From Albugo candida (taxonomy: Eukaryota > Oomycota > Peronosporomycetes > Albuginales > Albuginaceae), in assembly GCA_905220665.1 (NCBI GenBank), contig CAJNAR010000180.1:356307-420306 (forward strand): a stretch of DNA of 64,000 nt, given 5' to 3'. The stretch's first letter is position 1; each line of letters opens with the position of its first letter. Shown piece after piece: positions 13,046 to 24,779 of the stretch. Under the pieces are notes generated by a model that saw nothing but the letters and a program-made list of their open reading frames with translations, was not told the origin of the DNA and did not search any database. Both the position numbers and the translations under genes were made by a program.

Positions 13046-15584
13046 CTATTTTTTATCATCCGCGTCTTTATGCCTCTCCGAAGCCGATTCTTGAAGTTTA
13101 TTCTTATTCTGAGTGCTTTGCGTTTTGGCTGTCAGAAGCGCCATTACTAGGGTGCTGATCAAGTCAACTAGGTCTCCTATTTTTGTCGTTCTTGCTCCCG
13201 CAAGAACGACTGCCAAACAACATATGGCCACTCTGTCGATGGTTCCTGTTACTATATGACGCAGCACCGTTGGAAGCAAGACCAGTCTTTGAAGATTTAT
13301 TTTCGTCTTCCTCCTTATAATGCTGAGCCAGAGTTCTAGCATTGTCTCTGCTGCAACACGCTCCACGTCTCTCCTACGTGTAGCGTCTAGTCCGGAAGAA
13401 GTGATGCATAATCCTCCTTGATGTTTATCTTCCATTGACGAGCCTTGTTCGAATTCGGCAAGCATACAAAATGTTTCCTCGTCTTCTAAAGCAGCGACGC
13501 CATCACTATGTTCGTTGCTTTCAGCGTTTTCGTTTTCTGCTATGTCAATATCTCTCTGAAGAGTGGCCCCATAGTCCTTTTTCACTGCGCTGTTCCTCTT
13601 GTGAGGATCACCTCTTCCCTCGACTTCCTCGAATTCCACCTGTCGTGTCTTTTCCAGAGAAAGGTATCTTTTCAACCGACCGATTTATTTCAGCGTAGAG
13701 GTAGACATGTAATTGCGTGATTTGTTATGCTAATATCAAGGAGTGAGAACATTCTCTCGATATACGCTACGTGAGGTTCGATCCCATGTACAAGAATAGC
13801 GAGCTACCGAAGTCATTCAATGCCCGGTTTTTTACTCTTGACATGTCGTCACCACTCAGTTGGATATGTGACTACGCCATCAGAATTAGCAAAATTTCCT
13901 ACACCCTTAGAGTAATCCCAGACAGCTTCTCTCATATCTCGCACTTCTGCTTTGGTAAATCTCCATACAGAGGCGAAAAATATGATATCCGCGCATATGC
14001 ATCCTTGGTATTGTATAGCTCGGATGATATAGCCTAGCTTTTGTACTCTGGATGCAGAAATAGGACAACGACATATATGAGGTTGCGGAAATACTTCTCG
14101 AAGCGTCTGTGAATGGTGGAAAGGCAATGCTACTTTAGTTCTCCATATAACAATGTTAAAGTCCAATAGAGCTGTTGCCTTGTATATAACCAGAAAACGG
14201 AGCAAACAGTCAGCTAAAGTAACTGCCATCTATTCTGATTCAGCAATTGTGTCAAATATAATCCTGGTAAGCTTCAGACACATCTCGTTGTTTCCGAAAT
14301 GTGCTCGATCGATGATGATATCATTACCATCTTGCGGAATCGAAAGATAATCTCCATTCTTACTTTTCTCCAAGCAGTATCGAAATGCTGGTTCATGCTC
14401 GTGAACAGACCGAAAAACATTAACCACCGAGTACAAACGCATTTCGTAGAATTTCTCTTTTTGGTTGGTTCCATTACTTTTGGCCCAGAAATCGATTGCA
14501 GCCACCAGTACTGAGACCCTTTCAAGTATGGAATTAGACAACAGCTTTTCTACAATGCATTTTTAGGGATGCCGTTACTCAGGTAACTGTATACCAGAAG
14601 GTTCGCAGCATGAGCGAAGCATCCAAGCTCCATAATATGAGGTAGTAGTCGCCTTAACTTCTGCATCACAGCTGGATTGTGTGTTACGACAGCCCTAAGA
14701 TTTTGCATACCAATTCCCAATCTGTGTAAAACCTGCCCTGTCTGATCTTTCAGATTTTCTGCCGTGTATCTCATCGAAGAAAAGTCGACAATATCAAGAA
14801 TGAAAGACTGTTTCATGTCCCTGCACGACTCTATAAATGCGAATATAGATCATCCTTTGCGGTCCTCCCAGCCATACAGGGACAGGGTGAAATCATTTTG
14901 ACCTTCCAGTTTCTCCAACATTTGTAAAGAGCAAAATGCTGCTTGCTGAGGAAGAAGTTTGTTGATCATTTTCCACTTTGAAGGGACATTATAGGCTGGA
15001 TGAATTGACTTCATGAAGCGTCGAAAGAAAATGTTCTCTATGAAAGAGAATGGAATTCCCCCATCTATGATGGATATTTCAAAAGCGCATCATAATTCTC
15101 TTGTTCTGCAGTTGTTAATTTCAAGACATCAAAGTATGAGCTGAGAGCGGTATTGTCCCAATTTGTTTCTTGAAGTAGGATATAAACGCTCACTTTGCAC
15201 TCCATCAATCTTTTTTCGGCTGATAGGATCCTCTTCTAATGCAAACTTCTGTTTCGAAGCCAGCATCGTGTAGGTTAGGTGCCTGTCATATGGGAGTATC
15301 TCCTTACAGTTCCCGCTGTGGGAGAGCATTCTTTCTATTCGTCCATCCAGTTCGAAATGATAGAACTTGCACTTCGCTCGCGCTCGCCTTGTGACCGCGT
15401 TTTTCTCTGTCGACTCATAATGAAATTCTATACCATTGCCATGAATTTCACCCCTAGTTGCTTTTCGTTCTAGCCACACTGTCCTTTAGAATGTCTTCAA
15501 TATCCATCCACTTGCCCATTTTTATAGATGCGATTGAATTTGCCGTGTGCTGCTCGATTTTCGCTATAGTATCGTCTCCAGATC
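13046..15584 (-). pseudogene. hAT-family transposase relic
   Basis: Read leftward from about 15584, the pieces are: a start with DDTIAKIEQHTANSI; a basic BED-like stretch (RARAKCKFYHFELDG, 15129-15479); a middle part with NIFFRRFMKSIHPAYN; the RNase H-like core (14550-14816) with RAVVTHNPAVMQKLRRLLP and then HIMELGCFAHAANLLVYS, which matches the hAT/DUF659 D-N-A-x-N...GC-AH-LNL pattern; WRFTKAEVRDMREAVWDYSKG (13849-14229); and a dimerisation-like HVAYIERMFSLLDIS near 13.75 kb. An acidic tail (13046-13675) may belong to it. Many frameshifts and stops occur. No 8-bp target duplication or inverted ends were recognised. It abuts the copia 3' LTR. Confidence 0.75.
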
Positions 15585-15747
15585 TGATAGAACACTGCTG
15601 CGCATTGTGATAATGATATTTATTGAAGAACATTAGAAGTCTACTTATAGCCACCAATCAAAGATTATGCACCGTACCACACTATCTTATCTTTCCACAA
15701 CATGGCGATAGGCATGTTGCAGAGCAATTACGGTTTACACTCCAACA
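15585..15747 (-). repeat. Candidate copia 3' LTR
   Basis: On the minus strand a purine run, GAGTGGGAG (15748-15756), is followed by TGTTGGAGTG, a typical copia LTR start. The segment contains a TATA-like GGCTATAAGTAG and an AATAAA-like CAATAAAT, and ends in TATCA where the hAT-related frame begins. The left limit is inferred from TG...CA ends only, because no 5' LTR was found for comparison. Confidence 0.5.
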
Positions 15748-15754
15748 CTCCCAC

Positions 15755-16600
15755 TCACTGTCGTTGCAAGGTCGATCTAATCCCCATTGCATCACAAATA
15801 AGTTTCATTCTATTCGTGCCGAGTGCTTTCGTTAATATGTTCGCGAGTTGGTACTTTGTCTCTTTGTAGATCACTTTAATCAGCCCTTCCAAAATCTTCT
15901 CGCGAATAAAGTGATAGCGAATATCCACATGCTTCGCTCGCGCGTGATATCCTGGGTTCGTTGCCAACGCGGTAGCCCCTTGGTTATATTCGTACACCAC
16001 TGTTGATGCCTTCTGTTCAAATCCAAAATCCGATAACATTGATCTTGCCCATAGTACGTCTTGAGTACACATGATCAATGCCATGTATTCAGCTTCAGAT
16101 GTACTCAACGCCACTGTCCTTTGATACTTTGAATTGAACACAACAGGTCCACCATTAATTAGTATCAGATCACCGAGATCATCCAGGTTGCTTCCCAATC
16201 AGCATCACCGTATGCTGATATTTGGTTCGGGGTCTCGTTGCGATTGTAATATACTCCAAATGTTATTGTTGGAATCAGGTAATGCAACACCTCGATTGCT
16301 GCTTCTAATGATGTTGTCCTGGGTCAGATGCAAACCGTCCAAGTTGGCTTACAGCAAACGCCACATCTGGTCTTTCGCAAGTCGCAACATATAGCAGTCG
16401 ACCAATAAGCTGGTGATACGGTGTGCGTTTGATGACTTCCTTTTCTTCTGGCGTTTTTGGACCGTATCCTCCTTAGAGTTTTAAACTTGAGTCACATGGA
16501 TTCTCTGTAGACGAGCTTGACTCTGCTTGAGCAGTTCTGTAGTCATTTTCATATACTTCTACTGTGTAATTGACATCTCACGCTTCTTGTGATCGTACCC
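15755..16600 (-). pseudogene. Copia RT C-terminus and RNase H
   Basis: The RNase H domain is clear: VALSTSEAEYMALIMCTQDV, then EYNQGATALATNPGYHARAK, HVDIRYHFIREK and QLANILTKAL (15755-16198). Upstream, in shifted frames, are SPAYWST/LLVDCYMLRLAKDQMW, which corresponds to the usual GRLLYVATCERPDVAFAVSQ segment, and KREMSITQ, which corresponds to the end of the RT thumb. Expected palm motifs (FVDD/YVDD) are absent. The order is normal, so this is an internal deletion plus frameshifts, not a rearrangement. Confidence 0.8.
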
Positions 16601-16944
16601 AGTCGTGGCTTCTTCAGATGAGCTTGGCAAGTGTTGTGTAACCATAGTTACTTCAACCATAAAAGACACATCGCTAGCCAATCGAGATTGTTTAGGTGGA
16701 GGTTCTTCCTCGTCGCTCGCGCTTACATGGAAGTCTGGGTCATCAAGTACAATACTGTTTTCCGGATTATTGTCAGCTCGTTTTGCTTCAATCCTCAGTG
16801 TTGACGAGGGTTAGATCCGTGCCGCTCTCGCACTAGCAATTCCACCGGTTTTGTCGGAAAGAAGTCGTCGATCCATCACAGGAAGAGATCTACGAGCCAT
16901 TTTTGGGTGGGATACTAAGGCGTCCGTAGTTCCCCCAGCAGACG

Positions 16945-18013
16945 CTATGTCTTCCGGAAAAATCCATTTTCGGATTCAATGGCACTCATGTGTGCATCCA
17001 TTTCCACGTCATCAACAACACTTTGACCTTCCATATCCACGTCATCAGATCCATTGATCATATCCAAATCGTTAAATTCATGGTACTGTAAATCATCGCG
17101 CGATATAAAATCTGTGTCACACACTTGCGGCTGTTTAGTTGGCTTGTGGGCTCCATCATTGAGTATGTTGTCTTCGTAGATACTTTCCACTTCGCGTTCA
17201 TCCAGTAGTATCATTCTGCTGACCTGGACGATGTTCGCTTCCAAGTCAAGTACTTTGTAGCCTGGTATGAGATGCATAGCCCAGTAACACACAGCGAGAA
17301 CTCTTCACATCGAATTTCGTGCGTTTTGTTTCGCTGACATGTGCATATCCAAGTGATCCAAATACGCGCAAATAAAGTAGGTTTGATTTCGTCTTAAACA
17401 CATTTCGAATATAGTCATAGTTTTGTTCGTGCTTGTCGTGGTTCTATTAATTCGATGCACAGTGGTATTGACCACTTCAACCACCAAGTCTGCGAAACAC
17501 ACTTGTAGTGCATCATGCTCAGTGACTGTCCGGTTGATTTCGCTCTCCCTTTTGTTATGGGCTGTAAGGCACTGTTTTCGATGAATAATTCCATTCATCC
17601 AGCAAAACGCATCAAATTTCTGGTTCTGAAATTCACTTCCTTTTATCCTTGCATATACCCTTGATCTTAATTCCACACTGTAACTCCATCTCAATTTGTA
17701 CTCGATAAACTCTGTGGTGACTTCATTCTTGTTCCTTAGGAAATAAACATTCACATATGTCGAGAAGTCATCAATGAACGACAACATGAAACGCGATCCA
17801 CAGGGGTTTCTGATCCTCATCAGCCCTATTACATCGGAATGAACATGTTGTAATAAAATATTTTCTCCTCCTTTTTGATTCGTTAGAGAATGCCGCCACA
17901 GCCATTTTTCCTGGAGACATCCACTGCACTGATTGCCTCTTGTCGTTAGATTTTGGCAAAGCTTCGGTCACCAACTGCGTTCTCTGGTAAACATTGTAGC
18001 TTGGGAGGCTCAA
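16945..18013 (-). pseudogene. Copia integrase, broken
   Basis: A GAG-pre-integrase segment (WHARLSLPSYNVYQRTQLV, then C-x2-C-like QCSGCLQEKW) leads into the integrase core, with SFIDDFSTYVNVYFLRNKNE holding the first catalytic Asp. The second catalytic region reads IKGSEFQNQKFDAFC, where the usual D-N-G has become IKG. The third is ESEINRTVTEHDALQV with Glu retained. The C-terminal CYWAMHLIPGYKVLDLEANI and MILLDEREV matches the copia integrase tail. An acidic linker follows. The lost second Asp and frame changes make it inactive. Confidence 0.8.
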
Positions 18014-18305
18014 TCTAGCGTGCCATAGCTCCTACTTGTCCTGAGTCTTATTGTATTCAACTACCATAGCGTGGTCTTGCTCTACGTTGAGTGTGTAAAT
18101 ACTTCCTTCACGTAGCTGATATGATTAGATCGTTGCCAGTATGTATGCCGCAGTATTTCGCTCCGAAACGCATGTTGAGTCCGTGTTGAGCAATCTTCGG
18201 AACTGAGGATAGTCGTCTATCCAGAGCCGGTATGTGCAGTACTTCGTGCACAGTTACCATCGTGCCATCCTTGCAGAGAAATACAATCTTTCCTTCCCCA
18301 ATTGT

Positions 18306-19200
18306 TTACAGCTCGGGTCCATCTGCGACGCGAACTTCAATGGGATCCTTGAGCTCCCGGTACTCGATAAAATCTTCCTTGGTGGGAGTCATATGTGACG
18401 AGGCGCCATTATCCAATAGCCATCCTTGTTTGCCACCATCATGAATTGCGAATGCAACTTCATTCATGTTCTTGCGGTTTTTGTCTTGCAATCAAATTGT
18501 TTGTGACCCAACTTATTGCATCTGTGACATCTTCCACGGAATTTTGGCTTCCTTCTTGAACCTTCTGATCGCTCTCGTGTTGACGCATTGTTCGTCCTCT
18601 GTTTTGGCCGCGAAATGCACCCTCCGAGGTTTCTTTTTGCTGTTTTTTTTCATATTTCTTCAGCAATTTTTCTTGCACGCCCTCAAGTGCCAATCCGCTT
18701 GAGCTTTCTAGAATTGTTATTATCATGTCTTACTACGCTGATAAAATTCCAGGCAAAATCGTCGTCTTTCGATATTCATCCATGACGTCTTTAACTTCCT
18801 TCATACTCAATGTGAGTTCATCAAACCGATCGAGTGGTTGGCTATGTTACTTCCTTCTTCCATGCGAAATTCATAGAGCTTTCGAGTCAAAGCCACTCTG
18901 TTTTGAAGGTTCGCGTGTTATAGTACTCCCTCAGTGTATCCCAGATCTCCTTAGCCGTAATTACGTGGCGAATCTTGACTGATGCTCCACTTCAAGTCCC
19001 TGAGCAATTATCGCATACGCCTTCATGTATTTCACTCCCGAGTCCGACTCTGACCTCTTTTCTGACTTTATTTCTATGATGTGATTCAACATGCCTTTCG
19101 CGCAAATGTCATTTTCATGTTGAACTCCCTGTGGAAGTGATTGCTGTCCCCGAGCAAGTCATCAGCTTCTTCATCTTCTCTCTAGCGCCAGAAAACGGTA
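18306..19200 (-). pseudogene. Copia gag and protease, broken
   Basis: The protease active site is WLLDNGASSHMTPTKED (18306-18491), the copia D-(S/N)-G-A pattern. A zinc knuckle, CHRCNKLGHKQFDC, of the form CX2CX4HX4C, is encoded in a neighbouring frame near 18490-18535. The gag body continues to about 19190 in several frames. A probable start is the ATG AAG AAG near 19168. Gag and protease would normally be one polyprotein, so the frame changes are damage. Confidence 0.75.
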
Positions 19201-19201
19201 T

Positions 19202-19214
19202 TGGGCTCAAAACC
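19202..19214 (-). other. Candidate primer-binding site of the copia element
   Basis: The minus strand reads GGTTTTGAGCCCA, two changes from GGTTATGGGCCCA, which is complementary to the anticodon region of initiator tRNA-Met. Drosophila copia is known to prime with a 5' half of that tRNA. It lies just ahead of gag and after a TATCA that also ends the candidate 3' LTR. This is an inference from similarity. Confidence 0.4.
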
Positions 19215-19254
19215 TGATATGTTATCGAAGAAAACCAGAAGTAACGTAAAAACT

Positions 19255-21419
19255 CAGTTTAGTGCGCTTTGATTATATTTTCCAATAAAAAAATGACTCG
19301 TGGTATTCTCACTGCTGATAGGCCAAGATAGGAATTCTATCATCTCGCCATTCCCTTCAACAGTTTATACTTTTCCGCTTTTTGGCGCCTACTACACACA
19401 AACAACAGCAATGGTACGCCGCCAGCAGTACACGACTGATATGCTAGCTGACGCTATTGACCAAGTGTGCGCAGGAGAATCACCTACCAAAGTGCCATCA
19501 CTCCTTCGCATCCCTCTGCGTACGCTCACCAAGCAAGTCAAGCCCTCGAGAAGTGGCGCCTATCTAGAACAAGCTCGTCGAGGGCTGCTACCAATGCTGA
19601 CGGAAGTAGGGGAGGCGTACCTTGTTGAGTGGATTAACGGCATGCAGTTCAATGGTACTTCTGCTTCCAGGCTCGACGTGCTGCACCGAGCGAGTGAGAT
19701 GGTGTCACTCCTTTAAAGTAAGCCAATCGCCGTGTCGGACGGGTGGTACTAACGCTTCATGAGGCGCCACCCACGACTGGCGAACAGAGAGGCGCAGTCG
19801 ATCGCGAGGAGTCGCACCTAGTGCTTCACGGAACGCCTCTCCATCCTATTTGGTACTCTCCCTAAGATTGTTGTGGAGGGTCGATATGATGCGAGCAAGT
19901 GTAAAAGATGGATGAGACGAGCTTCCTTTTTTGGTCGAAGAACACCAAGGTGGTTGCAATGAAAGGGTCACAGAACGTTTGGTCGAAATGCATTTCCGCA
20001 AACTTTCGCTTGTTTGTGGTGGCTTGTGGGAGTGTTTTAGGACACGTAATTCCATCCATCTATATCCTCCCTAGTTCAGCAAATTTCTCCCAATTTCATG
20101 GATTGCTGCTATGTTTGGAGCTCATGTCACTTATACTGACAGCGGCTCGATTATCAGAGCGACGTTTCTGTGGTGGGTGGAAATTTTTTCGAACTCTGTC
20201 TCAAACTCCGTTTCCCGCCCACTTTTCTTGCTCTTTGACGGGTACTTATCTCATTTTACTGTCGCTTTGGTCGAAATGGGAGAACAATTGGTATTCAGTT
20301 CGTGTGTTTTCCTGCCAACGCAACACACCTTGTGCAACCACTCGATATAGCCGTGTTCTCGGCTTTCAAGAAGACAATTCGTGCTGCGGTTCGTACGCAC
20401 ACGATGGATATCGGTAAATGATAATCATTGCAACTCTCTTCATTCTACCTACCTACTGACTTATCTTATTGTATACCGTAAATTGCAGGAGTGTAAGCTG
20501 CAGGAGTCTCAGCAAGGAAGCGGTAGTCCGAATGGGAAGCGCTGCATGGACCCAGTCGCTTCTAGGAAAGAATTGCGTGTCTGGCTTTCCCACCGCCGTC
20601 CTCTTTCCACTGTTACTTCCGAAGATGACAAGGCGCCTCAACCTTTTTGAAAGTGGTGGAGCCAGGCGTGGCCACACCAAGACGACGTAACTTGTTCACA
20701 AGTCGGCTATGAAGACCGAGATTTTGACACTTCCCGTCCAGCAACGAGCGGGCCCAACCAAGAAGCACAAGACTGTTGATGTCGCAGAGAGGCTTCTCAC
20801 CCGAGAACAGCCGCACGACATATTAGATGCAGAAGAAGCCGACCGCAGCAAATCGCACAGTTGATAAAAAATGCTCTAGTATTGAAAATTCGTTCGTGAG
20901 GCTCGCTAGCCCACGTTGCATGATAGATGATTGCATTAACCTTTTTATATGGCATATCTTTCATTTCAATATATGTTGCTTATTTCGAATGATCCTTTTC
21001 ATTGTATAAATCGAGCGAAGAATCAAACTACAAATAAAGACAGCACCTCGTTGCAAAAGGCTATGGACTTCACTTTGTCAGATTTTGACTACCATAAAAG
21101 CGCGCTTCTGATTCTTGCAACAGCAGGCTCCATGAGTGGCTTCAATAGCTGCGCAAGCTGCATGCGCAAACATAGAACCTATAAAAATCATTAATTAGAG
21201 AGAAAACGAGCGCGCCGTCCAGCATTCTCACCTTTTTTCACTATTCTGATCTTGGTCTCAAAATCCACTGAGACGCATGCAGACTTAAGTGCTGAAAATC
21301 GATACCTCTAACAATTAGTCACATTTCCAAAATATTCACATTGACGATAGGGTTGTTTTCGAAAGCAGTCAGACAAACCGACCCATAGTAAAATGAGGTG
21401 GATTTAGCGCACTAAACTG
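19255..21419 (+). mobile_element. Pogo-like DNA transposon with 14-bp inverted ends
   Basis: The left end CAGTTTAGTGCGCT (19255) is matched by AGCGCACTAAACTG ending at 21419, a perfect 14-bp inverted repeat in the CAGT...ACTG style of pogo/Fot elements. The 2165-bp element carries a single transposase region. The expected TA duplication is not evident: flanks read CT on the left and GT on the right. Confidence 0.8.
19412..20863 (+). pseudogene. Pogo-like DDE_1 transposase, frameshifted, probable small intron
   Basis: Translation starts at ATG 19412 (MVRRQQYTTDMLADAID), giving an N-terminal helix-turn-helix (VPSLLRIPLRTLTKQ). The catalytic domain follows with MDETSFLFWSKNTKVV (first Asp, about 19908), FLLFDGYLSHFTVALVE (second Asp, about 20225) and LPANATHLVQPLDIAVFSAF (about 20310). 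The C-terminal part includes RMGSAAWTQSLLGKNCVSGF and ends near 20863 with an acidic, Lys-rich tail. Between 20416 and about 20488 a GTAAAT...TTGCAG stretch has intron-like borders. Frame changes before and within the DDE domain make it non-functional. Confidence 0.85.
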
Positions 21420-24060
21420 GTCGGTGGCAATTCCCGAATATCTGACTTTGATCTGAGCTTATGAGCAGACAATCACAGGGAAAAGTTATTAATAATATGC
21501 ATAATCAGTTGTTTGAGAAGTCAGTAGTCAGAAGTAAAGGAAAAACAAATGATCTGCGATAAAAATGAACACATTTTATTGCTATGCAACACATATGGTT
21601 CATCTAGCAGGAAGACTGGGTATCAGAAGAAGCGATATGGACAATTCGGAAGTAGCATGTAGTCAATACTCTTATGGTATTGCATGCGCTGTGTGTAAAA
21701 TTGGCCGACCATTACCAATTGGAGTTGATGACTTAGTAGCTGGTGGTCCACAAATTGAGTTGGACGGGTCCAGACAGGGAGGCAATTGTGCATTTGAAAT
21801 AATCATCAAGGTGACCACAGCCCAGAAGATGAGTCGGGCCATGATAAAGTTGAGAAAAACCATTATTGATTGCTTGTAGCTGGTAGGTTGCGAAATGAAG
21901 TGTTCCATATAGTCTGAACTTTTAAAATTTCGTTTCAGTTAAGCAATAGCAAGCCTAAACATTACCAGCTGTTCCATGAACTTACCAAGCAGACTCAGTG
22001 GTTTTAGTAGCGTCTCGAGTACAGTTTCTACCGATTTTTCTCCTTCCCTTCCGTATCTGCACTTTCTTTGCCCTCCTTTCTTATAACTGATTTATTCAGC
22101 AGTATTTCTTTCCGCTGATCTCTAGTCCTCTTCTTCAGAGCAGAAGCACCAGAACCACTCCTGTCTTATTGCTCTATCTAGAGCAACTCACGCTTGCGTA
22201 CTTTTTTACTCAGCTGACTTACTACCCTTACCTAGGGTACCTGCGTGATACAAAAACCATGTATTGCGTTGTACCATTTGCTTTTAATAATGATGCGCTA
22301 GCTTGCTATAGTTGTGATCCGAGTGTTGACCGAGTGATCTCCGCCTTGTGGATCAATTCTATTGGATCTCCGTAAAATCATTAATTTAAATGATGGCCAC
22401 TGCTACATGTATACCCCCCGTTTTCTATTTGTACACCCCTGATTAATAGTCAATCAAAAGCCTGGAAAAACATCCTCGCGTCGCGAAACTCTTCGAACGT
22501 GCAAATAACTGTTTCACCTCGGTCTAAGTAGCAACGCCGAGCGAGACATGAACGAATAAATACAAAAAAGCAGCATTTAATAAAAATACACTAGTCGCTT
22601 CGGTGGAGTTATACTCTTCCGATCTTTTCTGCACAAATTCAACATTTTTGCTGAATGTGAAGCGTTTGATCTCGGAAAAATAATCTTTTGTCTTATTTTA
22701 CAAGCGATCAATTGCTTCCTGCTAAAAAAGAAGTGGTGTAGCATCCAAAGAGAGATTCTTGAGCACACATAAATTTAATGAATTGTGACTAGTTATAACA
22801 GAGGATAAATCGGTGGCTTCATGTACAAAGAAGCCTATCTCACGGCAATCAAGTCGTCTAATGCAGTAAAAAACATCATGCGTTGAAGCTGCAATATTAT
22901 GAATACTAAAACGGACGCATTAAACGTAGCTTAAATTTTTTGCCAGAAGAGGTTTCTTCCAGTAAAAAAGCGGAAGAACTTGTCTGAAACTCGTATACAC
23001 ACAAAAGAATGAAATCAACCCATATAGCACAGGAGTATGTACCGAATTCAGCAACTAGGAGGAATGTTCCACATCAAAGTGGTGTTTCAATAAGAAACCT
23101 GTCAGCCTAGTCGTGAAATAAAATTTGTCTCAGACTCCTCGATGCAGACATCCTGATCAACCAATTCAGATTGTGGATGCATAGGAACATGATCTTGGTT
23201 ACGATTCCAGCTGATTGGAGAAAGTGCAAGCATAGCGTAGGATGTGTTGAGGAAAAGGCCTTCATGATAGATCAAAACATTCAGCAATGCTGGATGGATA
23301 GAATAGTGCCAAGAGTATGTGAAGAGACACACGACGGTCTATCGAGGTGTTTCTCCTATCTTGTATTGAAGATTGCTCGATTTATTATACACTCAGTGAC
23401 AACGTTTAGAAAGAGTAGGAGGTGTCGTATCTTTAAAGCGAGAAGTGGCGTGCACAAGTTACGGTCATTGTTAAAACTGTGTGTGAAGGCGCAGCATCAC
23501 AACTCAAGATACGAATCTGTTACGAATCTTTTCGTAACAGGAGGAAACTACGCGTCCGAGCAGCTTCGCGATTCTTAGAACTTTTTCCAGGCTTTTGATT
23601 GGCTATAAATCAGGGGGTACATATAGCAGTAACCTAAAACATACGCCGCTATTGACTCTAATTCGAATCTTCGTGTGATCATCACTCGCTTTAATTCAGA
23701 CGCGCGTGATAGATAAGTCATGATTTATCCAGATCGGACCATCACGTGTGATTGGTCAACTCGAACTGAAAGATGCAGCATACTTAGAGGAATATGTTTG
23801 TTACGGCCTATTTTGTAGCGCAAAATTAATTTGATGACATACTATTATCATTAAAGATATCAAATGATCGTGTTTGAGCTCAAGGGAAGCTTGAAATATT
23901 TATGTGTAATAAAAATTTGTAGTCTTATGCCGCGACAGGCTTTATTAAGTTTTTTATCGTAACGTGCAACAAAGGCTAACGAGCCTAAATCAAAGATACT
24001 GGGTAGGAGTACATTTAACTTTCGCCAAAAAAAGCTGTAGGTTTTTCTCAGTATCTATCG
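21420..24060. other. Unassigned region with short open frames
   Basis: Frames at 21565-21879 (+, 104 codons), 21672-21908 (-) and 23171-23578 (+, 135 codons) have no recognisable domain. The minus frame contains MARLIFWAVVTLMIISNAQ followed by Pro/Cys-rich sequence, resembling a short signal peptide plus small secreted peptide. It overlaps the plus frame, so at most one is real. Confidence 0.25.
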
Positions 24061-24064
24061 AATC

Positions 24065-24470
24065 AAAATGTTAAGTACGAATTTGTCAGACAGAACACAG
24101 CACTCAAAGCTTTGTACCGACGTAGGTGGGAAATTTATGACGCTCATATTGGAAAGACTGAAGAACTTAGTCTTAAGGATTGTTCAGGAATTGAATATTT
24201 TGAAAACAAAACCTCAGTTTCGGCAATTTTCCTGGACCGCGACCATCTTCGCTCACCTGCCAACAGGTCTCATTTCACCTTTAAGATCCAAAATATAAAG
24301 TGAAGCATGATCAGTCTGCATTTGTAGATATTTGCGATGGACGGGGTAAATTGACTCACTTCACTTCACCTGAAAAATCAAAAGAGATGTGCCAATTATC
24401 ATTACTCTATTTTCCTTATGTTTATCGAAGGAAATGGAGTCAGGCGCTACCAAATCTTCGAGAAGATTGT
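24065..24470 (+). pseudogene. Unidentified coding relic
   Basis: Two adjoining frames give convincing protein text: YRRRWEIYDAHIGKTEELS and SGIEYFENKTSVSAIFLDRD up to 24299, and then, after a one-base shift, AFVDICDGRGKLTHFTSPEK and LSLLYFPYVYRRKWSQALP to about 24470. The pattern suggests an exon of a former host or mobile-element gene. I do not recognise the family. Confidence 0.3.
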
Positions 24471-24779
24471 TAGTATCCAAAAACCAACATTTAATTAGGC
24501 CTGTAAATGAAGGCTCTCATCTGTGAGTAGAAACAGTACTTCTCCTGACTGCCAAAACCTGGTCATACTTCGTTTTTTTTTGCTTTAGGTACGGTGCGGA
24601 ATAATGGATGGACTTATTTTATGTGGTCGTAATCCATTGCTGTAATTTGGGTTTATACTAAGGGAATTCCTAGACTCACCTTCGCTTTTCCTGAATTTAC
24701 CCCATGCATTCTTGTAGCCAATCATATTTGACCATTTTGATTAATCACTTTTGACTCATTAAAAGTAGAACTTGACGCA

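Larger units (their letters stand above)
15585..19222 (-). mobile_element. Ty1/copia LTR retrotransposon relic, RT core deleted
   Basis: Gag, protease, integrase and RNase H occur in copia order on the minus strand. The candidate 3' LTR lies at 15585-15747 and a possible primer-binding site at about 19202-19214. The 5' LTR was not recognised. A pogo element begins only about 40 bases beyond the primer site and may have replaced or displaced it. The catalytic reverse transcriptase block with YVDD is missing near 16.6 kb. Confidence 0.85.

Noticed and set aside
15585..15657. N-terminus of the hAT protein starting at the open frame's first methionine
   Set aside because: The first part of that frame lies in the candidate copia LTR; hAT-like sequence begins only at about 15584.
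15585..19377. A matching 163-bp 5' LTR for the copia element
   Set aside because: Beyond a shared TGATA, the sequence from 19215 does not match the candidate 3' LTR.
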